From Nocardioides sp. SR21 (GTDB lineage Bacteria; Actinomycetota; Actinomycetes; Propionibacteriales; Nocardioidaceae): a stretch of DNA of 64,000 bases. The notes beneath the pieces are model-generated. The model had not been told where the DNA came from. It made no database searches and saw nothing but the letters and a program-made list of their open reading frames with translations. Shown in pieces: positions 52,642 through 60,932 of this stretch. Each line of letters begins with the position of its first letter. Positions within the stretch are counted from its first letter, which is position 1. The DNA lies in assembly GCF_022761125.1 (NCBI RefSeq), contig NZ_JAKWJR010000014.1, positions 62,001-126,000 on the forward strand, read 5' to 3'. Both the position numbers and the translations under genes were made by a program.

Positions 52642-53818
52642 GCACGATCAGGGCGTCGCCCTGCCCACCGCCGCCGCACAGCGCGGCGGCACCGACGCCA
52701 CCGCCCCGGCGCTTGAGCTCGAGGGCGAGGTGCAGGACCACCCGGGTGCCGGACATGCCGACCGGGTGGCCGAGCGCGATCGCACCGCCGTTGACGTTCA
52801 CGATGTCGGGGTTCAGGTCGAGCGCGCGGGCCGACTCGATGCCGACCGCGGCGAACGCCTCGTTGAACTCGACCAGGTCGAGGTCGGCGGGGGTGATCCC
52901 CTCCTTCTCGCAGGCCTTCTTCGTGGCGTTGGCCGGCTGCAGCTGCAGCGACGAGTCGGGGCCGGCGACCATGCCGTGCGCGCCGATCTCGGCGAGCCAC
53001 TCGAGGCCGAGCTCCTCGGCCTTGGCCTTGCTCATCACCACAACCGCAGCAGCGCCGTCGGAGATCTGGGAGGCGGAACCGGCGGTGATCGTGCCGTCCT
53101 TGGCGAACGCCGGCGGCAGCTTGCCGAGCGACTCGGTGGTGGTGTCGCCACGCACACCCTCGTCGGCGGAGACCACGAGCGGGTCGCCCTTGCGCTGCGG
53201 GATCGTCACCGGGACGACCTCGTCGTCGAAGACGCCGTTCTTCCAGGCCTCGGCGGCCTTCTGGTGCGAGGCCGCGGCGAACGCGTCCTGCTCCTCGCGG
53301 GTCAGCTTCACGCCCTCGGCGTTGATCTGCTCGGTCAGCCCGCCCATGGCCTGCTTGGTGGCCTGGTCGTACAGGGCGTCGTACGCCATCGAGTCGACGA
53401 GCTTCACGTCGCCGAACTTGAAGCCCTCGCGCGACTTCGGCAGGAAGTGCGGGGCGTTGGTCATCGACTCCATGCCGCCGGCGACGACGATCTCGCACTC
53501 GCCGGCACGGATCAGCTGGTCGGCCATCGCGATGGAGTTCAGGCCCGACAGGCAGACCTTGTTGATGGTGATCGACGGCATGCTCCACGGCAGCCCACCG
53601 GCGATGCCGGCCGCGCGGGCCGGGTTCTGGCCGGCGCCGGCCAGGATCACCTGGCCCATGATCAGGTAGTCGACCTGCTCCGGCTGCACGCCGGCCTTGT
53701 CGAGCGCGCCCTTGATCGCGACCCCGCCGAGCTCGGCCGCCGACAGACTCTTGAGGCCCCCGAGAAGGCGGCCGATCGGGGTGCGCGCACCCGCGACGAT
53801 GACGGACGTACCGGACAT
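52625..53818 (-). CDS. acetyl-CoA acetyltransferase (thiolase)
   Basis: A 397-residue thiolase II that condenses two acetyl-CoA to acetoacetyl-CoA or runs in reverse. The nucleophile is C89 (NKVCLSGLNS, same number as Zoogloea PhaA), H351 lies in IALGHPVGMSG and the second Cys is C381 in CGGGGQGDA. NEAFA is present. ATG 53818 has GGAGG in front. Together with Ccr and the epimerase it can feed C4 units into the ethylmalonyl-CoA route. First gene of thiolase-meaB. Confidence 0.95.
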   Translation of the reverse strand: MSGTSVIVAGARTPIGRLLGGLKSLSAAELGGVAIKGALDKAGVQPEQVDYLIMGQVILAGAGQNPARAAGIAGGLPWSMPSITINKVCLSGLNSIAMADQLIRAGECEIVVAGGMESMTNAPHFLPKSREGFKFGDVKLVDSMAYDALYDQATKQAMGGLTEQINAEGVKLTREEQDAFAAASHQKAAEAWKNGVFDDEVVPVTIPQRKGDPLVVSADEGVRGDTTTESLGKLPPAFAKDGTITAGSASQISDGAAAVVVMSKAKAEELGLEWLAEIGAHGMVAGPDSSLQLQPANATKKACEKEGITPADLDLVEFNEAFAAVGIESARALDLNPDIVNVNGGAIALGHPVGMSGTRVVLHLALELKRRGGGVGAAALCGGGGQGDALIVRVPTT

Positions 53819-53955
53819 GGAATGCCTCCAGAGATGTGCCGAGGTAGATACGGGGTGGACCTCTCCCGACCTTACTTGTCACCCCGGGTACCGGCGAGGG
53901 TGGAACATGTCACACCGGGTCGCGGCCCTCGCCTCGTCGTACGACGATGTGCGCC

Positions 53956-54411
53956 ATGAGCCCCCAGAATGAGCTGAGCGACGCCGCCCACCTGTTCACC
54001 GCCATCGACCACGTCGGCATCGCCGTCCCCGACCTGGACGCGGCGATCGCCTTCTACGAGGAGACCTACGGGATGCGCCTGGCGCACCAGGAGGTCAACG
54101 AGGAGCAGGGCGTGCGCGAGGCGATGATGGCCGTCGGCGACTCCGGCAGCCACATCCAGCTGCTCGCCCCGCTCGACGAGACCTCGACGATCGCGAAGTT
54201 CCTCGACCGCAGCGGCCCCGGCGTGCAGCAGATGGCGTACCGCGTCACCGACGTCGAGGCGGTCAGCGCGATCCTGCGCGAGCGCGGCATGCGGCTGCTG
54301 TACGACGAGCCGCGGCGGGGTACGTCGGACTCGCGGATCAACTTCATCCACCCCAAGGACGCCGGCGGCGTTCTCGTCGAGCTGGTGGAGCCGGCGGCTA
54401 ACGTGCACTGA
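53956..54411 (+). CDS. mce: methylmalonyl-/ethylmalonyl-CoA epimerase
   Basis: A VOC-fold epimerase of 151 residues that interconverts the (2R) and (2S) forms of methylmalonyl-CoA and related acyl-CoAs. It starts AIDHVGIAVPDLDAAIAFYE with H19 as metal ligand and holds SHIQLLAPLDETSTIAKFLD and GPGVQQMAYRVTDVEA. It ends GGVLVELVEP with the Glu ligand. ATG 53956 was preferred to ATG 53947, which lies within the 14-bp palindrome TCGTCGTACGACGA (53934-53947). It is divergent from the thiolase gene and followed by ccr. Confidence 0.92.
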   Translation: MSPQNELSDAAHLFTAIDHVGIAVPDLDAAIAFYEETYGMRLAHQEVNEEQGVREAMMAVGDSGSHIQLLAPLDETSTIAKFLDRSGPGVQQMAYRVTDVEAVSAILRERGMRLLYDEPRRGTSDSRINFIHPKDAGGVLVELVEPAANVH

Positions 54412-54412
54412 G

Positions 54413-54434
54413 GAACACGTCACACGTGGTGTTC
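54413..54434 (+). terminator. weak hairpin after the epimerase gene
   Basis: GAACAC and GTGTTC pair around a 10-base loop starting 2 bases past the stop codon; a nested CACGT/ACGTG dyad overlaps. It may be a terminator or part of the ccr control region. Confidence 0.4.
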
Positions 54435-54441
54435 AGGCGGG

Positions 54442-54455
54442 TTACCCGTGGGTAA
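54442..54455. promoter_or_regulatory. inverted repeat in the ccr promoter region
   Basis: TTACCC-GT-GGGTAA lies 40 bases before the ccr start. TAATCT (54453-54458) just inside it is a possible -10 element. A dimeric acyl-CoA-responsive repressor would fit, but none can be named from sequence. Confidence 0.45.
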
Positions 54456-54494
54456 TCTCCCGCCAAACGCCCGACCCCATCCTCAGGAGCCGAC

Positions 54495-55832
54495 GTGCAG
54501 CACATCCTCGAAGCGATCCAGTCCGGCGCCGCAGCCGGCGACGACTTCGCGAACCTCGAGATCCCCGACCACTACCGCGCGGCCACCGTCCACAAGGACG
54601 AGGTCGACATGTTCGAGGGGATCGCGAGCCGGGACAAGGATCCCCGCAAGTCCATCCACGTCGAGGACGTCGCGCTGCCCGAGCTCGGGCCGGGCGAGGC
54701 CCTCGTCGCCGTGATGGCCTCGGCCATCAACTACAACACCGTCTGGACCTCGATCTTCGAGCCGGTCTCGACGTTCGGCTTCCTGGAGCGGTACGGCAAG
54801 CTCTCGCCGCTCACCAAGCGGCACGACCTGCCGTACCACGTGGTCGGCTCCGACCTCGCCGGCGTGGTGCTGCGCACCGGGCCGGGCGTGACGAAGTGGA
54901 AGCCCGGCACCGAGGTCGTCGCGCACTGCCTGTCGGTCGAGCTCGAGGAGCCCGACGGCCACGACGACACGATGCTCGACCCGCAGCAGCGGATCTGGGG
55001 CTTCGAGACCAACTTCGGCGGCCTGGCCACGATCGCGCTGGTCAAGGCCAACCAGCTGATGCCCAAGCCCGCCCACCTCACGTGGGAGGAGGCCGCCTCC
55101 CCCGGCCTGGTGAACTGCACGGCGTACCGCCAGCTCGTCTCCAAGAACGGTGGCGACATGAAGCAGGGCGACAACGTCCTGATCTGGGGCGCCTCGGGCG
55201 GCCTCGGCGGCTTCGCCACGCAGTACGCCCTCAACGGCGGCGCCACCCCGGTGTGCGTCGTGTCGAACGAGGAGAAGGCCGCCATCGCCCGCTCGATGGG
55301 CGCGGAGCTGATCATCAACCGCTCCGAGGAGGACTACCGGTTCTGGAAGGACGAGCACACCCAGGACCCGAAGGAGTGGAAGCGCTTCGGCGCCAAGATT
55401 CGCGAGCTCACCGGCGGCGAGGACATCGACATCGTCTTCGAGCACCCGGGCCGCGAGACGTTCGGCGCGAGCGTGTACGTCACCCGGAAGGGTGGCACCA
55501 TCACGACCTGCGCCTCGACCAGCGGCTACATGCACGAGTACGACAACCGCTACCTGTGGATGAACCTCAAGCGGATCATCTCCTCGCACTTCGCCAACTA
55601 CCGCGAGTCGTGGGAGGCCAACCGCCTCATCGCCAAGGGCAAGATCCACCCGACCCTCTCGCGCACCTACTCCCTCGACGACGTCGGCCAGGCGGCCCTC
55701 GACGTCCACCACAACGCGCACCAGGGCAAGGTCGGCGTCCTCTGCCTGGCCCCCGAGGAGGGACTCGGCGTCCGCGACGAGGAGATGCGCGCGCAGCACC
55801 TCGACGCGATCAACCGTTTCCGCGGCGTCTGA
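54495..55832 (+). CDS. ccr: crotonyl-CoA carboxylase/reductase
   Basis: NADPH-dependent reductive carboxylation of crotonyl-CoA to (2S)-ethylmalonyl-CoA, the key step of the ethylmalonyl-CoA pathway and a supplier of extender units. The 445-residue MDR enzyme starts at GTG 54495 after AGGAG. Its numbering matches the Kitasatospora enzyme: the four CO2-binding residues N81 (INYNTVW), F170 and E171 (WGFETNFGG) and H365 (SSHFANYRE) are all present, so true carboxylation is expected rather than plain enoyl reduction. The NADPH loop is IWGASGGLGGFATQ. The neighbours are epimerase, thiolase and meaB. Confidence 0.97.
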   Translation: MQHILEAIQSGAAAGDDFANLEIPDHYRAATVHKDEVDMFEGIASRDKDPRKSIHVEDVALPELGPGEALVAVMASAINYNTVWTSIFEPVSTFGFLERYGKLSPLTKRHDLPYHVVGSDLAGVVLRTGPGVTKWKPGTEVVAHCLSVELEEPDGHDDTMLDPQQRIWGFETNFGGLATIALVKANQLMPKPAHLTWEEAASPGLVNCTAYRQLVSKNGGDMKQGDNVLIWGASGGLGGFATQYALNGGATPVCVVSNEEKAAIARSMGAELIINRSEEDYRFWKDEHTQDPKEWKRFGAKIRELTGGEDIDIVFEHPGRETFGASVYVTRKGGTITTCASTSGYMHEYDNRYLWMNLKRIISSHFANYRESWEANRLIAKGKIHPTLSRTYSLDDVGQAALDVHHNAHQGKVGVLCLAPEEGLGVRDEEMRAQHLDAINRFRGV

Positions 55833-55854
55833 TCCCGCCCCACCCTCCCCATCG

Positions 55855-55888
55855 ACCCCGGTTCGCGACAATTGTCGCGAGCCGGGGT
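55855..55888 (+). terminator. long hairpin terminator after ccr
   Basis: Two 17-base arms (55855-55871 and 55872-55888) pair with a single T-G wobble around a CAATTG centre, followed by GGGTTGTTCT. It starts 23 bases past the ccr stop codon. Confidence 0.85.
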
Positions 55889-55958
55889 GGGTTGTTCTCC
55901 GCCCATCGGCAAGACTGTCCCGGACGAGCCGATCGCGACCTAAAGGGGAAGCACCTTC

Positions 55959-57197
55959 ATGACCGACCAGGGACTGTCCATCTTCGACGAGGAGCCGAAC
56001 GCGGACGCGACCGCCGGCGCCGACGAGGACGCCACCCAGGTGATGCCCCAGGTCTCGCCTGAGAAGCCGGAGCCGGCCGCCGAGACCACCAAGCAGGCGC
56101 CGGTGATCCCGCCGCCCGCCCCCGCTGCCCCGCAGCAGGCTGCCCCGCAGCAGGCCGCTCCGCTCGCGCCGCAGCGTCCGACCAGCGGCGGCCAGCTCTC
56201 GTCGCCCGCCGGGTTCCCCGTGGTCCGCCGCGGCGGCTACGACAAGGACGCCGTCGACGCCCGCGTGCGCCAGCTCTCGACCGAGAAGGCCGGCCTCAGC
56301 AGCAGCCTCGGCGAGTCCGAGCGCCGCGTCCTCGAGCTCCAGGACCAGGTCACCCACCTCCAGGAGGACCTCGCCGAGCGGCAGAACCCGTCGTACGCCG
56401 GCCTCGGCGGCCGGGCGGCCGCGATGCTGCGCCTCGCCGAGGAGGAGGCCGCCGAGGTGCGCGAGAGCGCCCTGCAGGAGGCCAAGGAGATCCGCGAGCA
56501 GGCCAACCGCGACGCCCACGCAGCCCGCGTGGACGCCGCCCGCGAGGCCGAGGACATGCGCATGGTCCAGATCAAGGAGCTCGAGGAGAACCGCGCCCGC
56601 CTGCAGGCCGACGCCGAGACCGAGCGCGCCCGCTCGCGCACGGAGGCCGAGGACGTCGTCGCGTCGGCCAAGCGCGAGTCCGCCCAGATCCTGCTGGCCT
56701 CCGCCCAGGAGGCCAACGAGCTGCGCTCCGCCGCGAAGCGGGACGCCGAGCAGCAGCGCGCCGCCACCGACCGCGAGGTCCAGGAGGCCCGCCGGATGCT
56801 CGCGGTGGAGAAGGAGCGGCTGGCCAAGGAGGCCACCGACCACCACGCCGCGGCGATGATGGAGACCAAGCAGCTGATCGCGGAGGCCGAGGAGCGGGCC
56901 ACCGCGTCCGAGACCCGGCTCCGCGAGGCGATCGCCCAGGCCGCCGAGCACCGCACCCACGCCGAGACCGAGGCCGAGGCCCTCCTCAGCCGCGCCCGCC
57001 GCGAGGCCGAGCAGATCGTCACGACGGCCCGCACGCAGGCCGAGGCGATCAACACGAGCGCGACCGCCGAGGCCGAGCGCGAGCTCGCCGCCGTGCGGGC
57101 CGAGGTCGACCGGATGACCAAGCGCCGCGACGCGATCACCGCCCAGCTGGCCTCACTCCGTGACGTGGTCGCCGGGTTCGGCGAGGACGACGAGTGA
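55959..57197 (+). CDS. DivIVA-domain coiled-coil cytoskeletal protein (FilP/Scy-like)
   Basis: A 412-residue protein. An acidic N-terminus is followed by a Pro/Ala/Gln linker with repeats (APQQAAPQQAAPLAPQ), then a short DivIVA-type segment GGYDKDAVDARVRQL. Almost all of residues 100-400 is Ala/Glu/Arg-rich coiled coil with heptads. In Streptomyces such proteins (Scy, FilP) scaffold the polar growth machinery, and from memory they lie next to the epimerase, thiolase and meaB genes, as here. A cytosolic filament or polarity role is inferred. GGGGAAG precedes the ATG. Its stop overlaps the next GTG. Confidence 0.82.
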   Translation: MTDQGLSIFDEEPNADATAGADEDATQVMPQVSPEKPEPAAETTKQAPVIPPPAPAAPQQAAPQQAAPLAPQRPTSGGQLSSPAGFPVVRRGGYDKDAVDARVRQLSTEKAGLSSSLGESERRVLELQDQVTHLQEDLAERQNPSYAGLGGRAAAMLRLAEEEAAEVRESALQEAKEIREQANRDAHAARVDAAREAEDMRMVQIKELEENRARLQADAETERARSRTEAEDVVASAKRESAQILLASAQEANELRSAAKRDAEQQRAATDREVQEARRMLAVEKERLAKEATDHHAAAMMETKQLIAEAEERATASETRLREAIAQAAEHRTHAETEAEALLSRARREAEQIVTTARTQAEAINTSATAEAERELAAVRAEVDRMTKRRDAITAQLASLRDVVAGFGEDDE

Positions 57198-58312
57198 CGG
57201 ACGCCCCGGCGACCCAGGAGGACGAGCAGCCCGAGCCGGCGATCATGCCGGCCCCGGAGGACCTCGGCGAGCCGGGGCCCCCGCTCGACCACCGCGCGCC
57301 GTTCTACGTCGGCTTCATCGGCGGCCTCGGCCTCCTGACCGCGCTGTGGCTGGTCACGCAGGTGCAGGCGATCGGCCAGACCCTGATGCTGGTCGTGGTC
57401 GCGCTGTTCCTGGCCGCGGGCCTGAACCCGTCGGTCGAGTTCTTCGAGCGGCGCGGGATGCGCCGGTCGTACGCCGTGCTCACGGTGATCCTGGCGTTCC
57501 TGATCGCGATCACGCTGTTCGTGGTCGCGATCGCGCCGGTGATCGCCGACCAGGTGAAGGCGCTGACCGACAACGTCCCGCACTGGCTCGACGACCTCCA
57601 GAGCAACAGCCAGGTGCAGCGGCTCGACGACGAGTACGACGTCATCGACAAGGTCCAGGACTACGTCACGAACGGCGACTTCCTGAGCGCGATCTTCGGC
57701 GGTGCGGTCGGCATCGGCCTCGCCGTGCTGGGCGCGCTGTTCAACGGATTCATCATCATCGTGCTGACGCTGTACTTCCTCTCCTCGCTGGAGACCACGA
57801 AGTCCGGCCTCTACCGCCTCGCCCCCGCCTCGCGCCGCGACCGGGTCTCGAAGCTCGGCAACCGCATCGTGCGCAGCGTCGGCGGCTACGTCTCCGGCGC
57901 GTTCGTGGTGGCGATGTGCGCCGGCATCTCGTCGCTGATCTTCCTGTTCATCGCCGGGCTCGGTGAGTACGCCGTCGCGCTGGCCTTCGTGGTCGCCCTG
58001 CTCGACGTGATCCCGATGATCGGCGCCACCATCGGCGCGGTGATCGTCACCGCGATCGCGTTCGCCACCGACTGGAAGATCGGCGTCGCGTGCGTGATCT
58101 TCTACGTGATCTACCAGCAGGTCGAGAACTACGTGATCTACCCGCGGGTGATGTCGAAGTCCGTCGAGCTCCCGGGCGCGGCCACCGTGATCGCGGCGCT
58201 CGTCGGCGCCGCGCTCTTCGGTGTTGTCGGCGCGCTCCTTGCGATCCCGACCGCCGCGTCGATCCTGATGCTGATACGCGAGGTCTGGGTCAGACGGCAG
58301 GACGCTCGGTAG
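57194..58312 (+). CDS. AI-2E family transporter
   Basis: A 372-residue polytopic membrane protein of the AI-2E (TqsA/YdiK) family, with about eight helices. Diagnostic segments are LMLVVVALFLAAGLNPSVEF, the periplasmic domain with VKALTDNVPHWLDDLQ, and the C-terminal VALLDVIPMIGATIGAVIVT and YQQVENYVIYPRVMSKSVEL. Members are reported as Na+/H+ antiporters or signal exporters; the substrate here is unknown. GTG 57194 overlaps the coiled-coil gene as GTGA, so the two are co-expressed. Confidence 0.9.
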   Translation: MTDAPATQEDEQPEPAIMPAPEDLGEPGPPLDHRAPFYVGFIGGLGLLTALWLVTQVQAIGQTLMLVVVALFLAAGLNPSVEFFERRGMRRSYAVLTVILAFLIAITLFVVAIAPVIADQVKALTDNVPHWLDDLQSNSQVQRLDDEYDVIDKVQDYVTNGDFLSAIFGGAVGIGLAVLGALFNGFIIIVLTLYFLSSLETTKSGLYRLAPASRRDRVSKLGNRIVRSVGGYVSGAFVVAMCAGISSLIFLFIAGLGEYAVALAFVVALLDVIPMIGATIGAVIVTAIAFATDWKIGVACVIFYVIYQQVENYVIYPRVMSKSVELPGAATVIAALVGAALFGVVGALLAIPTAASILMLIREVWVRRQDAR

Positions 58313-58315
58313 CCG

Positions 58316-59362
58316 TCAGCCGAGCACGCCGATGAAGTGCCCGAACCACGCGCCCTTGCCGCCCATCGGACCGTAGAGGGAGTACGGCAGCGCGCCGACC
58401 GCCCACGGCTCCACCATCTCCGGCGTCAGCCGGTGCATGCGCCAGAGCGAGTCGGTCACCGCCGGGCAGTTGAGGTCGACGACGTACTCGCGGGACCAGC
58501 CGTCGCCGCTGGCGGTGAGCGTCGCCCACTCCCCTCCTGAGGCGTTGAGGCAGTCACCGGTGAGCACGGGCGCCGACCGGATCGCGTCCTCGGTCGCAGC
58601 AGCCGCCTCGGCACCGAGCTCCTCGGCGGCGACCAGGCGGTAGTCGCCGCCCCCTTCGTCACGGTAGGCGCAGACGAGCAGGGAGTCGGCCGCCTTCAGG
58701 GCGCCGTCCTCCGCGGGCTCGACCCCCGGCGGCGCGTCCAGGCTGGGCGCGCACGGGCCCCCGACCGCGACCGAGTCGAGGATCTGCTGCCGCAACGCGG
58801 GGTCGTCGGTGGCCACGGTGACCGCGGTGCCGCCGACCTGAACGGTCTCTCGGGTGTAGCCGTTGCCGACGTCCGCCGTGCCGAGAGGGAGCTCCGAGCC
58901 GAGCCACACGTACGGCGCCTCCGGGTCGTGTCCCACGTCACCGCCCAGGCACACGTCGGACAGCGAGATCGGCCGCCCGACGTACCCGGTCATCGCTTCG
59001 CCGATGTCGCCGCAGAGGGCGAGCTCGTCGCCGATGCGGATCGGCGCCGTCCCCCAGCCCCAGTCGGCGGGCACGGCCACCTGGACGTCGTTCCAGTACT
59101 CGGTACGCCACCCGGCCGGCGTGGTCGCCGGGCTCTGGCTCGACGCAGGCGGGACCGTTCGGTTCGGTGCGTCCGTCTGCCCGGAGGCCACGACGACGAC
59201 CGCGACCGCGGCCACGGCCGCAACCACGGCACCGACCGCGATCCGGGTGCCCCGGCGCGACCGCGCGGCAGCGCCGGCGCGGGCGGCGACCGGGACCGTC
59301 GTGTCGACCTCCTCCGCGTGCGCGCCGAGACTCTCCCGCACCATCCGCTCCAGGTCAGTCAT
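58316..59362 (-). CDS. putative membrane-anchored anti-sigma/sensor partner of SigE-like factor
   Basis: A 348-residue protein. The N-terminus MTDLERMVRESLGAHAEEVD is cytosolic, one membrane helix follows (IAVGAVVAAVAAVAVVVVAS), and 280 residues are extracytoplasmic. The outer part has several Cys and Trp residues and a segment (WNDVQVAVPADWGWG, ALCGDIGEAM) like one in the lipoprotein at 40446. No zinc-binding HxxxCxxC anti-sigma motif is present. The ATG lies within the sigma gene end (8-base overlap), which is the reason for proposing a regulatory partner. Function unproven. Confidence 0.65.
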   Translation of the reverse strand: MTDLERMVRESLGAHAEEVDTTVPVAARAGAAARSRRGTRIAVGAVVAAVAAVAVVVVASGQTDAPNRTVPPASSQSPATTPAGWRTEYWNDVQVAVPADWGWGTAPIRIGDELALCGDIGEAMTGYVGRPISLSDVCLGGDVGHDPEAPYVWLGSELPLGTADVGNGYTRETVQVGGTAVTVATDDPALRQQILDSVAVGGPCAPSLDAPPGVEPAEDGALKAADSLLVCAYRDEGGGDYRLVAAEELGAEAAAATEDAIRSAPVLTGDCLNASGGEWATLTASGDGWSREYVVDLNCPAVTDSLWRMHRLTPEMVEPWAVGALPYSLYGPMGGKGAWFGHFIGVLG

Positions 59363-59879
59363 CGCCGTCCTCCATCTGCAGCTCGGCTCGCATGGCCGCG
59401 AGCGCCCGGTGGACGTGGGAGCGGACCGTCGCCTGCGCGACGCCGAGGACGTCCGCGATCTCGGCGTACTCGAGGTCCTCGTAGTAGCGCAGCACCACCG
59501 CGGCACGCTGCTGCGGCGGCAGCGTGCCGCACACCCGCCAGACCGCGTCGCCGGTGGCGATGCCCTCGGCCGGGTCGGCGGTGGCCGCGTCGCGGACCTC
59601 CGCGACCGCCAGCTCACGCCGGCCGCTGCGCCGCCAGGCCGAGACGTGCGCGTTGACCACCATCCGGCGCACGTACGCGTCCGGGTCGCGAGTGCGGCGC
59701 ACGCGCGACCACTTCTCGCACGCGCGGGTGAGCGCCGACTGGACCGCGTCCTCGGCCGCGAGCTGCGACCCGGTGACCAGGTAGGCGAACCGCATGAGCG
59801 CGGGCACCCGCGCCCCGACCCAGTCGTCGAACGACAGGTCGGACGCCGCGGCCCGTTCGTCGGTCACACCCACATCCAT
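59355..59879 (-). CDS. SigE-family ECF RNA polymerase sigma factor
   Basis: About 174 residues, with sigma region 2 (VPALMRFAYLVTGSQLAAED, TRACEKWSRVRRTRDPDAYV) and region 4 (LPPQQRAAVVLRYYEDLEYA, EIADVLGVAQATVRSHVHRA). This is the actinobacterial SigE-family ECF group, often encoded with a membrane protein. ATG 59879 was chosen because a GCAACA-16-CGTGTG pair ends 6 bases before it, giving a leaderless and probably autoregulated transcript. Confidence 0.9.
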   Translation of the reverse strand: MDVGVTDERAAASDLSFDDWVGARVPALMRFAYLVTGSQLAAEDAVQSALTRACEKWSRVRRTRDPDAYVRRMVVNAHVSAWRRSGRRELAVAEVRDAATADPAEGIATGDAVWRVCGTLPPQQRAAVVLRYYEDLEYAEIADVLGVAQATVRSHVHRALAAMRAELQMEDGDD

Positions 59880-59885
59880 GCACGA

Positions 59886-59913
59886 CACACGCCTGGGAGG
59901 GGCGATCTGTTGC
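59886..59913 (-). promoter_or_regulatory. putative autoregulatory ECF promoter
   Basis: On the minus strand GCAACA (59908-59913) and CGTGTG (59886-59891) are 16 bp apart, the layout expected for ECF sigma promoters. The sigma gene ATG follows after 6 bases. GGAAC also occurs just upstream and is an alternative -35. Confidence 0.5.
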
Positions 59914-59921
59914 AGCGGTTC

Positions 59922-60893
59922 CTAGGAAATCTCGGCCGGCGCCTCGACCGTGGCGGTCTCACCCAGCTTCACGCACACGACGCCGGCGAGGATCAGCAGG
60001 CCACCGAGCAGCTGGACCGGGAGCGGCAGCTGATCGAGCAGCAGCCAGGCGAACACCACGCTCGCGACCACCTCGAGCAGCGCCACGAACGACGCCAGCC
60101 GGGAGCCGAGGCGACGGATGCCGGCGATGCCGGTCGTATAGGGCAGCGCAGCCGTCACGACGCCGAGCAGGAGCAGCGGCACCCACCAGTCGACGGTGCG
60201 CCCGGCGTACTCCACGCTCGCCGTCGAGGTGTCCATCGGCATCAGGCCGACGAGCCCGAGGACGGCGAGCACCACGCCACCGGCGACCAGGCCACCGGCA
60301 GCGAGGGCCATCGGCGGGAGCCCGTTGTCCTCGTCGGCGGAGACGATGAAGTACGTCGCCGCGCCCACCATGGCCGCCAGCGCCCACAGGACGCCCGCCA
60401 CGCTGAGGTCGGCGCCGGAGAGCAGGTCCAGCACCAGCACGAGGCCGAGCGCGGCGAGACCGGCGCCGACGAGCGTGACCGGGCCGGGGCGTTGGCCGTG
60501 CCGCAGCCACATCCACACGACGACCGCGGCCGGCGCGGTGTACTCGATGAGGATCGCCGGGCCGACCTGCATGTGCTGGACCGCGGAGAAGTAGCAGAAC
60601 TGCGCGCCCGCGACCGCGACGGCTCCGAAGACCAGGATCAGCCGCAGGTTGCGACGGACCGCGTCCCAGCGCCCGCGCAGCGAGGCGATCCCGAACGGGA
60701 GCACCACGAGCGCGGCGATGCCGACGCGGATCAGCACGATCGACCCGGCGCTCCAGCCGGCCTGCAGCAGCGGCGAGGCGAGCGAGCCGGAGAGACCGAA
60801 CGAGACGGCAGACAGGACGGCGAAGCCCAGCCCGCTCGCGAGCCGCGAACCGGACGCGACGATCATCTCATCGTCATGAGCCATTGTCGTCAT
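59922..60893 (-). CDS. EamA/DMT-family transporter
   Basis: A ten-helix inner-membrane protein of about 323 residues. The two EamA repeats start at GFAVLSAVSFGLSGSLASPL and GVLWALAAMVGAATYFIVSA. Close relatives export amino acids or related metabolites. ATG 60893 is the most upstream start compatible with the TAGTGT -10 element (60902-60907); ATG 60884 and 60866 are alternatives. A palindrome overlaps the start. It is divergent from the CGNR gene. Confidence 0.88.
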   Translation of the reverse strand: MTTMAHDDEMIVASGSRLASGLGFAVLSAVSFGLSGSLASPLLQAGWSAGSIVLIRVGIAALVVLPFGIASLRGRWDAVRRNLRLILVFGAVAVAGAQFCYFSAVQHMQVGPAILIEYTAPAAVVVWMWLRHGQRPGPVTLVGAGLAALGLVLVLDLLSGADLSVAGVLWALAAMVGAATYFIVSADEDNGLPPMALAAGGLVAGGVVLAVLGLVGLMPMDTSTASVEYAGRTVDWWVPLLLLGVVTAALPYTTGIAGIRRLGSRLASFVALLEVVASVVFAWLLLDQLPLPVQLLGGLLILAGVVCVKLGETATVEAPAEIS

Positions 60894-60926
60894 GACACAT
60901 GACACTAGGCGTGAGCCGTGTAACCT
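60889..60926. promoter_or_regulatory. divergent EamA/CGNR control region
   Basis: GTCATG-ACA-CATGAC (60889-60903) is a perfect dyad overlapping the EamA start codon. To its right TAGTGT (minus strand) serves EamA and TAACCT (60921-60926, plus strand) serves the CGNR gene, whose GTG follows after 6 bases. Both mRNAs would be leaderless. The CGNR protein may bind here. Confidence 0.6.
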
Positions 60927-60932
60927 GTCAAC

